A stretch of DNA of 6,097 nucleotides from Fidelibacterota bacterium (GCA_024277405.1 JAJRVI010000091.1:1-6097), one strand, 5' to 3'; positions 1 through 5,232 are shown, numbered from the stretch's first letter. A program made the numbers and translations. Notes: a model not told the origin generated them from the sequence alone.

Positions 1-450
1 CTCGAAGGCGAGCTTCACCCCGGGATCGTGGGCGACGCATTCGCGGAGGGACTCCACCAGAAGCGCCCGATCCCCGTCGGCCCCGCGCAAAAGGCCCACG
101 ATCACCACCGCATCGAAGGGTTTAGCGAAGCGCATGTGGGCCACGATGCGTGCCACGGCACGTTCCCGGATGAGATCGTCGGATGAGGAAAGGGAGAGCC
201 CCTCCTTTCCCGCCGCCTGGCCGGTGGTGATGGATACCAGGCGGAGCTTTTCCTCCTCCAGGGCCGCGGCCGCGATATCCCGATTCACCCCCGTGGGATC
301 GGTGATGGCGAGCTCCACGGCGGTGAACCCGGCCTCCGCCGTTTTCCTCAAGCCTTCACGCCACCGCTCCGGCGGGAACGGCGAGAAGGGCGTCGGATCC
401 TGTAACGGCACGATGATCCCGATGGGCCAATTCCACCGTCCGCTTTTCAT
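1..450 (-). CDS. iolO: 5-keto-L-gluconate epimerase (IolO-like), partial: first 150 residues, runs off the left edge
   Basis: This is a TIM-barrel protein of the xylose isomerase-like (sugar phosphate isomerase/epimerase) superfamily. In T. maritima, IolO (TM0416) epimerises 5-keto-L-gluconate to D-tagaturonate, which then enters hexuronate catabolism. Seen here: a first barrel strand (IGIIVPLQDP, 10-19), GFTAVELAITDP (41-52), the TTGQA loop (75-79), EGLSLSSSDDLIRERA (83-98), VVIVGLLRG (115-123), and a strand ending LAFE, whose glutamate (E150) sits where the family's first metal-binding Glu is found. As I remember TM0416, the order and spacing of these blocks match it closely, including the family-specific GTGQA...DGLSLTHPNDEIRKKA stretch. 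The ATG at 450 is preceded by GAGGTGAT with good spacing. The frame stays open to base 1, so the C-terminal half lies outside the window. The neighbouring iolM and iolN support the role; another ketose or keto-acid epimerase remains possible. Confidence 0.8.
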   Translation of the reverse strand, partial: MKSGRWNWPIGIIVPLQDPTPFSPFPPERWREGLRKTAEAGFTAVELAITDPTGVNRDIAAAALEEEKLRLVSITTGQAAGKEGLSLSSSDDLIRERAVARIVAHMRFAKPFDAVVIVGLLRGADGDRALLVESLRECVAHDPGVKLAFE

Positions 451-506
451 CCCTGGATCACCTCAATAGGGGCCAAATCCCAACGATCCTTTTCTTCAAT
501 TGGTTG

Positions 507-944
507 TCAAGAGGGAGCGAATTCCCGCAAAAATTTGAGTATCTCCTCTTTAAAGGCAAGGAAATCACCGAGTTCATGCTGTAGCACCTCGTACACCAAG
601 CGATCGTCGACGCGGGCGTATTCGTGCACGAGGATATTCCTCAGGCCCTTCATCTCCCGCAGTCGGCGACACATGCGTTCGGAAATGACACCTGCTCGGT
701 GGAGCCTTTCGAAGAGGTCATCCTCTTCGCCCGGAAGTCCCAAACGCAAGCCTTTCACAATGAGGGCACATATATCGACGGTCGCTTCGATGGCAAGTTG
801 GAGGAGGCGCTCACAGGCCCGACGTTTCTCCGTAGACCGTTGATATTCTGTGAAGCTCTGGGGCATGATCCCCCGAAGCTCTTCAAGGTAACTTTCGAGC
901 TCAGCGAGTTTCGCCAGGATCCGCTCGCGATCTAGCTCAGCCAC
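507..944 (-). CDS. hepT: HepT-like HEPN-domain ribonuclease toxin of a MNT/HEPN module
   Basis: A 145-residue, mainly alpha-helical HEPN protein (DUF86/HepT family). The diagnostic motif is R102-N-I-L-V-H107-E-Y109, an exact RX4HXY: Arg and His form the RNase active site, and in the studied Shewanella pair the Tyr is the residue that MntA adenylylates to silence the toxin. The length is normal for the family. I chose the GTG at 944 because AGGAGGT lies a few bases upstream, inside the end of mntA; the longer open frame from 1040 lies wholly inside the mntA gene and has no HEPN character. The GTG overlaps the mntA stop (8 bases shared), so translation is probably coupled. Base content is lower than in the iol genes (hand count 541-600: 28 G+C of 60), which suggests acquisition by transfer. 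Family assignment is secure; activity as a toxin is inferred from homologues. Confidence 0.9.
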   Translation of the reverse strand: MAELDRERILAKLAELESYLEELRGIMPQSFTEYQRSTEKRRACERLLQLAIEATVDICALIVKGLRLGLPGEEDDLFERLHRAGVISERMCRRLREMKGLRNILVHEYARVDDRLVYEVLQHELGDFLAFKEEILKFLREFAPS

Positions 945-1338
945 GAGCGACCTCCTCGAGGTATTCGCGGTAGATATGCTTGAAATCCTCGAACTCCTGA
1001 ATGGTGCGGAAGGCGAGGTCGTACAATGCGTCCTCGTCACGGCAGAAGAGAACCTTCCCTTCCTTCAGCATCCGGTGGCGGATGTAGAGAGGCAATTGTT
1101 GGTAGATGTGGATATCGAGATCGAAGTCCTTCAGGTAATTGAGTTTCTTCTTCGAGAGTTCGAGGTCGCTGTAATTCCGCGGTTCGAGCACAAGGCAGAT
1201 ATCGACGTCTGAATCGGGGGCACTTTCTCCCCGAGCGCGGCTGCCGAAGAGGATGACCGCGAGCACCTTCGGGTCCCGTTCGGCCCGTGCAAGCAACGCC
1301 GTCAACCCTTCCGTTTCCCTGTCTCCAGCCACACCCAT
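937..1338 (-). CDS. mntA: MntA-like minimal nucleotidyltransferase antitoxin of a MNT/HEPN module
   Basis: A 133-residue minimal nucleotidyltransferase of the DNA polymerase beta superfamily. It carries the full signature GSRARGESAPDSDVD (32-46), which is GSX10DXD with D44 and D46 as metal ligands; a third acidic residue follows in FDLDIHIY (D75 most likely). In characterised type VII modules MntA transfers AMP from ATP to the Tyr of the HepT RX4HXY motif, turning the RNase off. The ATG at 1338 has GGGGGTGA six bases upstream. It comes first in a two-gene unit and overlaps hepT by 8 bases, the usual compact arrangement. It begins just after the iolN terminator and I could not identify a convincing promoter in the 68-base gap. 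Base content is low for the window (1081-1140: 25 G+C of 60). It could instead be an aminoglycoside-type nucleotidyltransferase relative, but the HEPN partner makes that unlikely. Confidence 0.9.
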   Translation of the reverse strand: MGVAGDRETEGLTALLARAERDPKVLAVILFGSRARGESAPDSDVDICLVLEPRNYSDLELSKKKLNYLKDFDLDIHIYQQLPLYIRHRMLKEGKVLFCRDEDALYDLAFRTIQEFEDFKHIYREYLEEVARG

Positions 1339-1406
1339 AGTTTTTCACCCCCAAAGGGTACCACGCGCCGTCCCCGGCGACACGCCCGAGGTAGCTCCGG
1401 CCGAAC

Positions 1407-1438
1407 AAAAAAGCGTCGGGCGTGGGGCCCGACGCTTT
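1407..1438 (-). terminator. Rho-independent terminator after iolN
   Basis: Arms 1410-1420 and 1428-1438 are perfect 11-base complements (12 if C1421 pairs with G1427), closing a 5- to 7-base loop. Read on the minus strand the stem runs into six T residues (1412-1407). It lies about 50 bases past the iolN stop, so it would end the iolM-iolN transcript and separate it from the MNT/HEPN pair. Confidence 0.88.
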
Positions 1439-1452
1439 CCGTTTCCATCCAA

Positions 1453-1494
1453 GTAATTCCCGTTACGCGTTACCCGTCACGCGTCACGGATTAC
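1453..1494 (-). repeat. Degenerate heptanucleotide array starting at the iolN stop codon
   Basis: Read on the minus strand in 7-base steps from 1494, the units are GTAATCC, GTGACGC, GTGACGG, GTAACGC and GTAACGG, then a decayed unit GAATTAC. The consensus is GTRAYSS. The TAA stop of iolN is bases 2-4 of the first unit. The array occupies the iolN 3' untranslated stretch between the stop and the terminator. It belongs to the same pattern as the array after iolM. Confidence 0.75.
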
Positions 1495-2597
1495 TCGAGC
1501 CACATCCCCCGGCGCGGGATCCCGTAGGCGGACTTCCAGCCGGGCTCCTCGGGCCACTTGAGGTACGGCTCGAGCTCCTCCGCCGGCCGCAGGGTGAGGT
1601 CCTCCACGGGGGGAAGCTTCCCCGGGGGATACGCCTCCAGGATCTCCTCGATCACCAACGTGAGGTACTTGAGGATGGCCGCCACGGGGCGCTTCGCCTT
1701 CTCCGCCGAGGCCAGGGAGGGCTTCCCCACGGAGCCGTGGGGGGTGGCGCGGATCTCGATGGCCGCGTGTCCCTCCCCCTCGGACCAGCGGTGCGGCCGC
1801 CTGTAGGGGTCCACCGAGGTGTCGAAGTGGCCGCCGGGGAGGAAGGGCTTCCCTTCCTCGTCCACGGCGTCGGCTATCTCGATCATCCCCTCGGGGAAAA
1901 GCAACAGCCCCAAGGAGGTCTCGTGCTCGGCGGCGTGGATGAAGTCGGTCTCCCAGCCTGTTTTTTCACAGGGCACAAAGAACTCCCGCACCGCACGGTG
2001 CCAATCTATTACCCGGTAGATCCCGGGGAGCTGGTACCGGTAGAGGAACTCGTGGATCGCCGATTCCAACACCCACAGGTGCCCGTGGTTGTTGATGATG
2101 ATCTGTTTGCGGAACCCGTCGTTCCACAGGCCGAGCATAATGTGGATTAGGGTCTCCCGGGTCACCTCCTCGGGCATGATCACGTTCCCGGGCATCCCGA
2201 TGTGGTGGAAGGGGTGGGAGCCGTAGTTGATGGGCCACGCCAGGTTCACGGGATACCCCTTCTTCGCGGTGTAGCGGCGAACCCCCTCGATGATCTGGGT
2301 CACCTGGAGGGTGTCGTGGCCGGAGCAGGAGTGCTCCCCGTGGCGCTCGGTGCTCCCCACGGGGATGATGACGATGTCGTTCACTTTGCGGTTCTCGACG
2401 AGCTTTTTGCGGGGGGTGGTCTGGATATAGGGTCCCGGCACGGCGAGCTCGGGGGGCGAGGGGATCCCGTACTCGGCGAGGATCCGTTCGATCTCCTCCA
2501 TGGGGGCATCCCATAGCTCCTTCTTCAGCCGCCCCACCCGGGTATCCTCGAACACCACCGCCGGATGCTCGGTGGTGAGCCACTTCGTTTCACCCAT
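1491..2597 (-). CDS. iolN: 3-dehydro-scyllo-inosose hydrolase (IolN), creatininase family
   Basis: A 368-residue member of the creatininase/creatinine amidohydrolase metal-hydrolase family. In T. maritima IolN (TM0413) opens the ring of the diketo-inositol made by IolM, giving 5-keto-L-gluconate. Family motifs are seen in order: VIIPVGSTERHGEH (76-89; E84 and H86 match the ExH metal ligands), GHD (D95 matches the ligand Asp), HHIGMPGNV (131-139), IIINNHGH (166-173; H171 matches the ligand His, with H173 where creatininase has Glu) and EHETSLG (224-230). About 70 extra N-terminal residues precede the catalytic core. The ATG at 2597 follows GGGGGAG with short spacing. It lies 81 bases downstream of iolM, separated by an inverted heptad repeat, and is followed by a strong terminator, so the two probably form one transcript. 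By fold alone it could be an amidohydrolase; the iolM and iolO neighbours make the inositol role likely. Confidence 0.83.
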   Translation of the reverse strand: MGETKWLTTEHPAVVFEDTRVGRLKKELWDAPMEEIERILAEYGIPSPPELAVPGPYIQTTPRKKLVENRKVNDIVIIPVGSTERHGEHSCSGHDTLQVTQIIEGVRRYTAKKGYPVNLAWPINYGSHPFHHIGMPGNVIMPEEVTRETLIHIMLGLWNDGFRKQIIINNHGHLWVLESAIHEFLYRYQLPGIYRVIDWHRAVREFFVPCEKTGWETDFIHAAEHETSLGLLLFPEGMIEIADAVDEEGKPFLPGGHFDTSVDPYRRPHRWSEGEGHAAIEIRATPHGSVGKPSLASAEKAKRPVAAILKYLTLVIEEILEAYPPGKLPPVEDLTLRPAEELEPYLKWPEEPGWKSAYGIPRRGMWLE

Positions 2598-2612
2598 TTT
2601 CTCCCCCTTTCC

Positions 2613-2682
2613 GTGATGGGGTGATCAGTGATGTGTGATTTTGCCATTGGTCACCCATCACCGATCACGCATCATCCATCAC
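2613..2682. repeat. Inverted pair of GTGATNN heptad arrays between iolM and iolN
   Basis: On the plus strand GTGATGG (2613-2619), GTGATCA (2621-2627), GTGATGT (2628-2634) and GTGATTT (2635-2641) form one array. Facing it on the minus strand are GTGATGG (2682-2676), ATGATGC (2675-2669), GTGATCG (2668-2662), GTGATGG (2661-2655) and GTGACCA (2654-2648). The two arrays are separated by six bases and are imperfect complements; 2621-2633 pairs with 2656-2668 with one mismatch. The iolM TGA stop sits in the first minus-strand unit. There is no T tract, so this is not an intrinsic terminator. It could form an RNA hairpin in the iolM-iolN message. Confidence 0.72.
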
Positions 2683-3839
2683 GGTTTGATCATGATCTTT
2701 CCGTCCTCGCGCTTGGTGGCCTTCTCCAGGGCCTCCACCGCCTTATCCAGGGGGAAGCGGGAGGTGATGATCCTGGTGTTATCGATGAGGCCCGCGCCCA
2801 TCATGCGGATCACGGAGGGGAAGATCCCGTGCCCTGAGTGCCCTTGGGCGCCGAAGACCTGGGCCCTCCGCACCTGGAACCGCTCCAGGAACATGGGAAC
2901 CCGTTTGGCGGCTCGGCCGATCACGGTGATCTTCCCGTTTATGGCCAGGGTTTTCTCCATCTCGGGGATCGTCACCTCCGGGGCGCCGGCGGCCTCCACC
3001 GAGAGATCCGCCCCCTCGCCGTGGGTGATATCCATAACCACTTCGGAGGGAGTTACCTCCCGGGGATCATAGACGTAGTCGGCCCCCACCTCCTTGGCGA
3101 GCTTCTTCCGGACTTCCGAGACCTCGAACGCGATCACCACCGCGGCGCCGGCGGCCTTGCAGAGCTGGATCGCCGCGAGGCCGATGGGCCCGGCGCCGTA
3201 CACCACCACGTACGCCCCGGGGCGGAATCCCCCGGCCCGCTCGAAGATCCCGTTGTATGCCACGCAGGTGGGCTCGGTGGTGGCGGCCACCTCCCAGGCG
3301 GTCTCCTCATCTGGATAGCGCTCGAAGACGGCGTCCACCTTCCAGCACAGCTTGGCGGGGACGGCGATGTACTCGGCCATGGCCCCATCTATCGTGAACC
3401 CGATCTCCTCCAGGTTTTCGCAGTGGTTGGGGAAGCCGTCCCGGCAGGGGCGGCAGTGGCCGCACCACACCATCTCCTCCACCGTGACCCGATCCCCCAC
3501 CTTGAAATTCGCGGTCTCGGGCCCGGGCCCCACCTCCGCCACCTCCCCGGCGAACTCGTGGCCGATGATGACGGGGAACTTGGTGAGCCCGGGGTAGAGG
3601 ATGTAGCCGTCGGGGTCGGTCTCGTAGAAGTGGACGTCCGAGCCACACACCCCACAGGCCTTCACCCGCAGCACAAGCTGGCCCGGACCGGCCTTGGGGG
3701 TGGGGACCTCTTTGATCTCCAATTTGGGATTGCGCCAGATTTGGGCCCCTTCAATGGCCTTACCGGTTTTCCTCTCGAACTCCGAGACCTGGTACCCTTG
3801 GCGGGGTTCCCACTGCGCCGAAAGCACCAATCCCTTCAT
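2679..3839 (-). CDS. iolM: Scyllo-inosose 3-dehydrogenase (IolM), zinc-dependent medium-chain dehydrogenase
   Basis: A 386-residue zinc alcohol dehydrogenase (MDR) family enzyme. In T. maritima IolM (TM0412) uses NAD to oxidise 2-keto-myo-inositol (scyllo-inosose) to a diketo-inositol. Seen: catalytic-zinc residues C65 (GVCGSD) and H94-E95 (GHEFAG), with E189 in TEPTCVAYNG as a possible further ligand; four structural-zinc cysteines C126, C129, C132 and C140; Rossmann loop GAGPIGL (215-221); and E239 at the end of the second beta strand, favouring NAD over NADP. The long N-terminal lead-in before the GroES-like domain (WEPRQGYQVSEFERK..., 10-24) is unlike ordinary sorbitol or threonine dehydrogenases and fits the IolM subgroup. 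I start at the ATG at 3839, giving MKGLVL, with GGAAGGGGGAAG just upstream. An in-frame ATG at 3911 would run through the promoter and operator region. It is first in the iolM-iolN unit. Substrate is inferred from subgroup and neighbours. Confidence 0.85.
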   Translation of the reverse strand: MKGLVLSAQWEPRQGYQVSEFERKTGKAIEGAQIWRNPKLEIKEVPTPKAGPGQLVLRVKACGVCGSDVHFYETDPDGYILYPGLTKFPVIIGHEFAGEVAEVGPGPETANFKVGDRVTVEEMVWCGHCRPCRDGFPNHCENLEEIGFTIDGAMAEYIAVPAKLCWKVDAVFERYPDEETAWEVAATTEPTCVAYNGIFERAGGFRPGAYVVVYGAGPIGLAAIQLCKAAGAAVVIAFEVSEVRKKLAKEVGADYVYDPREVTPSEVVMDITHGEGADLSVEAAGAPEVTIPEMEKTLAINGKITVIGRAAKRVPMFLERFQVRRAQVFGAQGHSGHGIFPSVIRMMGAGLIDNTRIITSRFPLDKAVEALEKATKREDGKIMIKP

Positions 3840-3853
3840 CTTCTTCCCCCTTC

Positions 3854-3867
3854 CGCAAACGTTTGTG
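3854..3867. promoter_or_regulatory. Palindromic candidate operator (LacI-family style) upstream of iolM
   Basis: A perfect 10-base palindrome, CAAACGTTTG (3856-3865), has a central CG flanked by A/T-rich halves; the outermost pair (3854/3867) also matches, after one mismatch. Central-CG palindromes of this kind are typical of LacI-family sites. It lies 12 bases after the probable -10 box and about 15 bases before the iolM start codon, a position where a bound repressor would block transcription. No regulator gene is in the window. Confidence 0.5.
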
Positions 3868-3877
3868 AAAGCACCCA

Positions 3878-3907
3878 AGTATAGCGCCTGCGGTACTCCC
3901 GGGGAAA
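3878..3907 (-). promoter_or_regulatory. Probable iolM promoter
   Basis: The -10 box TATACT (3883-3878) differs from the sigma-70 consensus at one base. The -35 is poor: TTTCCC or TTCCCC at 18 or 17 bases. It sits 39 bases before the iolM ATG, and the palindromic operator candidate falls just past the expected transcription start. A weak -35 would suit a regulated promoter. Confidence 0.45.
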
Positions 3908-3935
3908 TCATGCGGGACCACGGGGCCTCTGTGCG

Positions 3936-3961
3936 ATAAAGGGCCGCGCCGGAGCGCGGCC
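3936..3961 (-). terminator. Terminator hairpin after the arsR-grx-pdo operon
   Basis: Arms 3942-3949 and 3954-3961 are perfect 8-base GC-only complements around a four-base loop. On the minus strand the stem is followed by CTTTATC, a short imperfect T tract. It lies 25 bases past the stop of the disulfide oxidoreductase gene and upstream of the iolM promoter, so it would insulate the two transcripts. Confidence 0.72.
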
Positions 3962-3986
3962 GTGATACGATTGCCGGTGGATAGCC

Positions 3987-4622
3987 CTAGGCTCCGAGGG
4001 CCTCCAGGATCTTCGCGGCGAACTCCTCCTCGGGTATCGCGCCCTCGAACCGGACCGTGTCGTTTATCACCACCGTGGGGACTGCCATCACCTCGTAACG
4101 CTCGGACAGCTCCGGGAAGTCGGGCGCCATCACCATATCGGCCCGGATGTAGGGGGAGGCCACAGCGAACTTGTGCGCGGCGCGCACTGCAAACGGACAG
4201 TACGGGCACGTGGGGGTGACGAACACCTGTATGTGGACAGGATCTTTTACCCCGGCGATCGTGCCCGCCACCCCTTCCCCGAGCTCAGCCCGCCCCGCCG
4301 CCACATCCTGGATCGCCTCGAGCAGCGACGCGAACTCGTACCCCGAGGGGATCCCGAAGAAGCGCACGCCGTAGTCCTCGCCGTCCCCCTGTAGGACCAG
4401 GGCGGGGAGCTTCTCGATCCCGAGGGCCTCCGCCTCCGCCGGCCCCGCGATCTCCAACGAGACCTTTTCGGGTTCGATCGCGGCCAGCTCCCCCATGAGC
4501 TCCTCCAAGAGATCCCCGGTGGGGGAGCCCTCCGCCCGGAAGAGCCTCAGCGTCACCTTCCGCGGGAGCTTGCGGAACTCGCCGCGGATGTACTCTAGAT
4601 CTTCTCCCGTGATGTAAGCCAC
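3987..4622 (-). CDS. Protein disulfide oxidoreductase (two thioredoxin-fold units; only the second has CXXC)
   Basis: A 211-residue cytosolic protein with the tandem thioredoxin fold of the PDO/glutaredoxin-like family known from Pyrococcus, Aquifex and other thermophiles, where it makes or rearranges protein disulfides. Unit 2 (about 126-211) has the active site TPTCPYC (C139, C142) and the cis-proline loop AVPTVV (P182). Unit 1 (about 20-110) keeps the fold signals, including the cis-proline loop KLPALV (P73) and FFGIPSGYEF, but the CXXC position reads S33-P-T-G36, so it cannot cycle a disulfide. There is no signal peptide or membrane segment. The start is GTG at 4622 (AAAGGAGAT just upstream). 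It is third in an operon with arsR and grx, 30 bases after grx, and is followed by a terminator. A likely role is reducing or oxidising cytosolic thiols with the adjoining glutaredoxin; direction and electron donor are unknown. An alkyl hydroperoxide reductase electron donor is an alternative. Confidence 0.85.
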   Translation of the reverse strand: MAYITGEDLEYIRGEFRKLPRKVTLRLFRAEGSPTGDLLEELMGELAAIEPEKVSLEIAGPAEAEALGIEKLPALVLQGDGEDYGVRFFGIPSGYEFASLLEAIQDVAAGRAELGEGVAGTIAGVKDPVHIQVFVTPTCPYCPFAVRAAHKFAVASPYIRADMVMAPDFPELSERYEVMAVPTVVINDTVRFEGAIPEEEFAAKILEALGA

Positions 4623-4634
4623 ACCATCTCCTTT

Positions 4635-4650
4635 CGCCGCGCACGCGGCG
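4635..4650. other. GC-only hairpin between grx and pdo
   Basis: A 16-base inverted repeat (arms 4635-4641 and 4644-4650; about six pairs with a four-base loop) fills the gap between the grx stop and the ribosome binding site of the next gene. No T tract follows, so it is not an intrinsic terminator. It may affect the relative expression or stability of the two coding parts. Confidence 0.5.
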
Positions 4651-4652
4651 TT

Positions 4653-4895
4653 TCAGTGGAGGCCCAGGAGGTAATCGAGCCTCTCCTTGTCGAAACCGAT
4701 GACGATCTCGCCATCGATCTCCACCACCGGAACTCCCATCTGACCGGACTTACGTACCATCTCCATGGCCGCCTCTTGGTCCCGCGAGACGTCGATCTCG
4801 GTATAGGCGATCCCCCGCTCCTCCAGGTATTGCTTCACCGCGGCGCACCACGGGCAATTCGGCGTGGTGTAGACGATGACCTCGCGCTCCTCCAT
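4653..4895 (-). CDS. Glutaredoxin-family thiol oxidoreductase (CPWC)
   Basis: An 80-residue single-domain glutaredoxin of the small NrdH/YruB type. Seen: VIVYTTPNCPWC (6-17) with redox cysteines C14 and C17, a cis-proline loop GVPVVEI (54-60), and IGFDKERLDYLL (66-77), where G67 and F68 match the family's G-F/Y-D signature near the C terminus. The length is typical. CPWC rather than CPYC, with the KQYL helix after it, resembles stand-alone glutaredoxins fed by thioredoxin reductase or glutathione-independent donors. The ATG at 4895 is preceded by a perfect AGGAGGTGA that lies in the last codons of arsR; only two bases separate the arsR stop from this start, so translation is probably coupled. 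Its likely partner is the disulfide oxidoreductase encoded next. Whether it serves ribonucleotide reductase (NrdH role) cannot be told from sequence. Confidence 0.88.
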   Translation of the reverse strand: MEEREVIVYTTPNCPWCAAVKQYLEERGIAYTEIDVSRDQEAAMEMVRKSGQMGVPVVEIDGEIVIGFDKERLDYLLGLH

Positions 4896-4897
4896 CG

Positions 4898-5179
4898 TCA
4901 GTTCACCTCCTGTTCCCTGAGCCAGCGGATCACGTTGTCGCGCAGGATGGCCCGGAGCTTCGGAGATACGGAGATACAGCGCCGGCGCCCTTCCCGGACC
5001 TTGGTGATGAGGTCGGCCGTCTCCAGGACGCGGAGGTGGTACGAGACCGCGGGCTGGGAAAGGCCGAGGATCTCGGCCAGCTCCCCACAACCCACCCGGG
5101 GGTTCTTGAGGAGGAGGCTGAGGATCCTGAGCCTCTCCTCCGAGCCCACGGCGGAGAAGGCCCGGGCCAGGTCCTGCAT
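4898..5179 (-). CDS. ArsR-family winged-helix transcriptional repressor
   Basis: A 93-residue ArsR/SmtB-type regulator. Residue numbers here count from the upstream ATG at 5194, which is residue 1. Seen: an N-terminal helix, SEERLRILSLLLKNP (18-32), a helix-turn-helix CGELAEILGLSQPAVSYHLRVLETADLI (36-63), and a wing KVREGRRRCISV (65-76). The ELCVCDL metal site of arsenic sensors is absent (the place reads RVGCGELA), and no His/Asp-rich C-terminal helix is visible. Two cysteines remain, C36 and C73, so a thiol-based signal is possible but unproven. I choose the second ATG (5179): GGGAG stands eight bases before it, whereas the ATG at 5194 has no binding site and falls almost at the expected transcription start. 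It is first in an operon with the glutaredoxin and disulfide oxidoreductase, and probably represses its own promoter. Confidence 0.88.
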   Translation of the reverse strand: MQDLARAFSAVGSEERLRILSLLLKNPRVGCGELAEILGLSQPAVSYHLRVLETADLITKVREGRRRCISVSPKLRAILRDNVIRWLREQEVN

Positions 5180-5203
5180 GCTGTAATCTCCCATGACGCC
5201 CGC

Positions 5204-5232
5204 ATTGTAGCGGTCTCCGCCAATGATTTCAA
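5204..5232 (-). promoter_or_regulatory. Sigma-70 type promoter of the arsR-grx-pdo operon
   Basis: TTGAAA (5232-5227) and TACAAT (5209-5204) are separated by exactly 17 bases; each box differs from consensus in one or two positions. An A/T-only run immediately upstream (about 5234-5246) resembles an UP element in otherwise GC-rich DNA, and its near-palindrome could also be an ArsR operator. Transcription would begin around 5197, leaving a leader of about 18 bases before the ATG at 5179. Confidence 0.75.

Noticed and set aside
134..469. 111-codon open frame on the plus strand
   Set aside because: It lies opposite the iolO fragment, which has clear family motifs; this frame has none.
482..510. 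TTGACA at 510-505 as a -35 box for an iolO promoter
   Set aside because: It overlaps the hepT stop, but the best -10 at 16-17 bases (GATCGT) matches only three positions; too weak to annotate.
1037..1408. 123-codon minus-strand frame overlapping mntA
   Set aside because: It is an out-of-frame reading of mntA, which has the full GSX10DXD signature in the other frame.
1422..2150. 242-codon open frame on the plus strand
   Set aside because: It lies opposite iolN, starts within the terminator hairpin and shows no recognisable protein motifs.
1453..2682. CRISPR array
   Set aside because: Units are seven bases with no spacers, quite unlike the repeat-spacer layout of a CRISPR locus.
2838..3884. 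348-codon open frame on the plus strand
   Set aside because: It mirrors iolM on the opposite strand; the translation is rich in G, H, L and P with no domain, as expected opposite a GC-rich gene.
3840..3911. 24-residue N-terminal extension of iolM from the ATG at 3911
   Set aside because: It would translate through the -10 box and operator candidate; the ATG at 3839 has its own ribosome binding site and gives a family-like N terminus.
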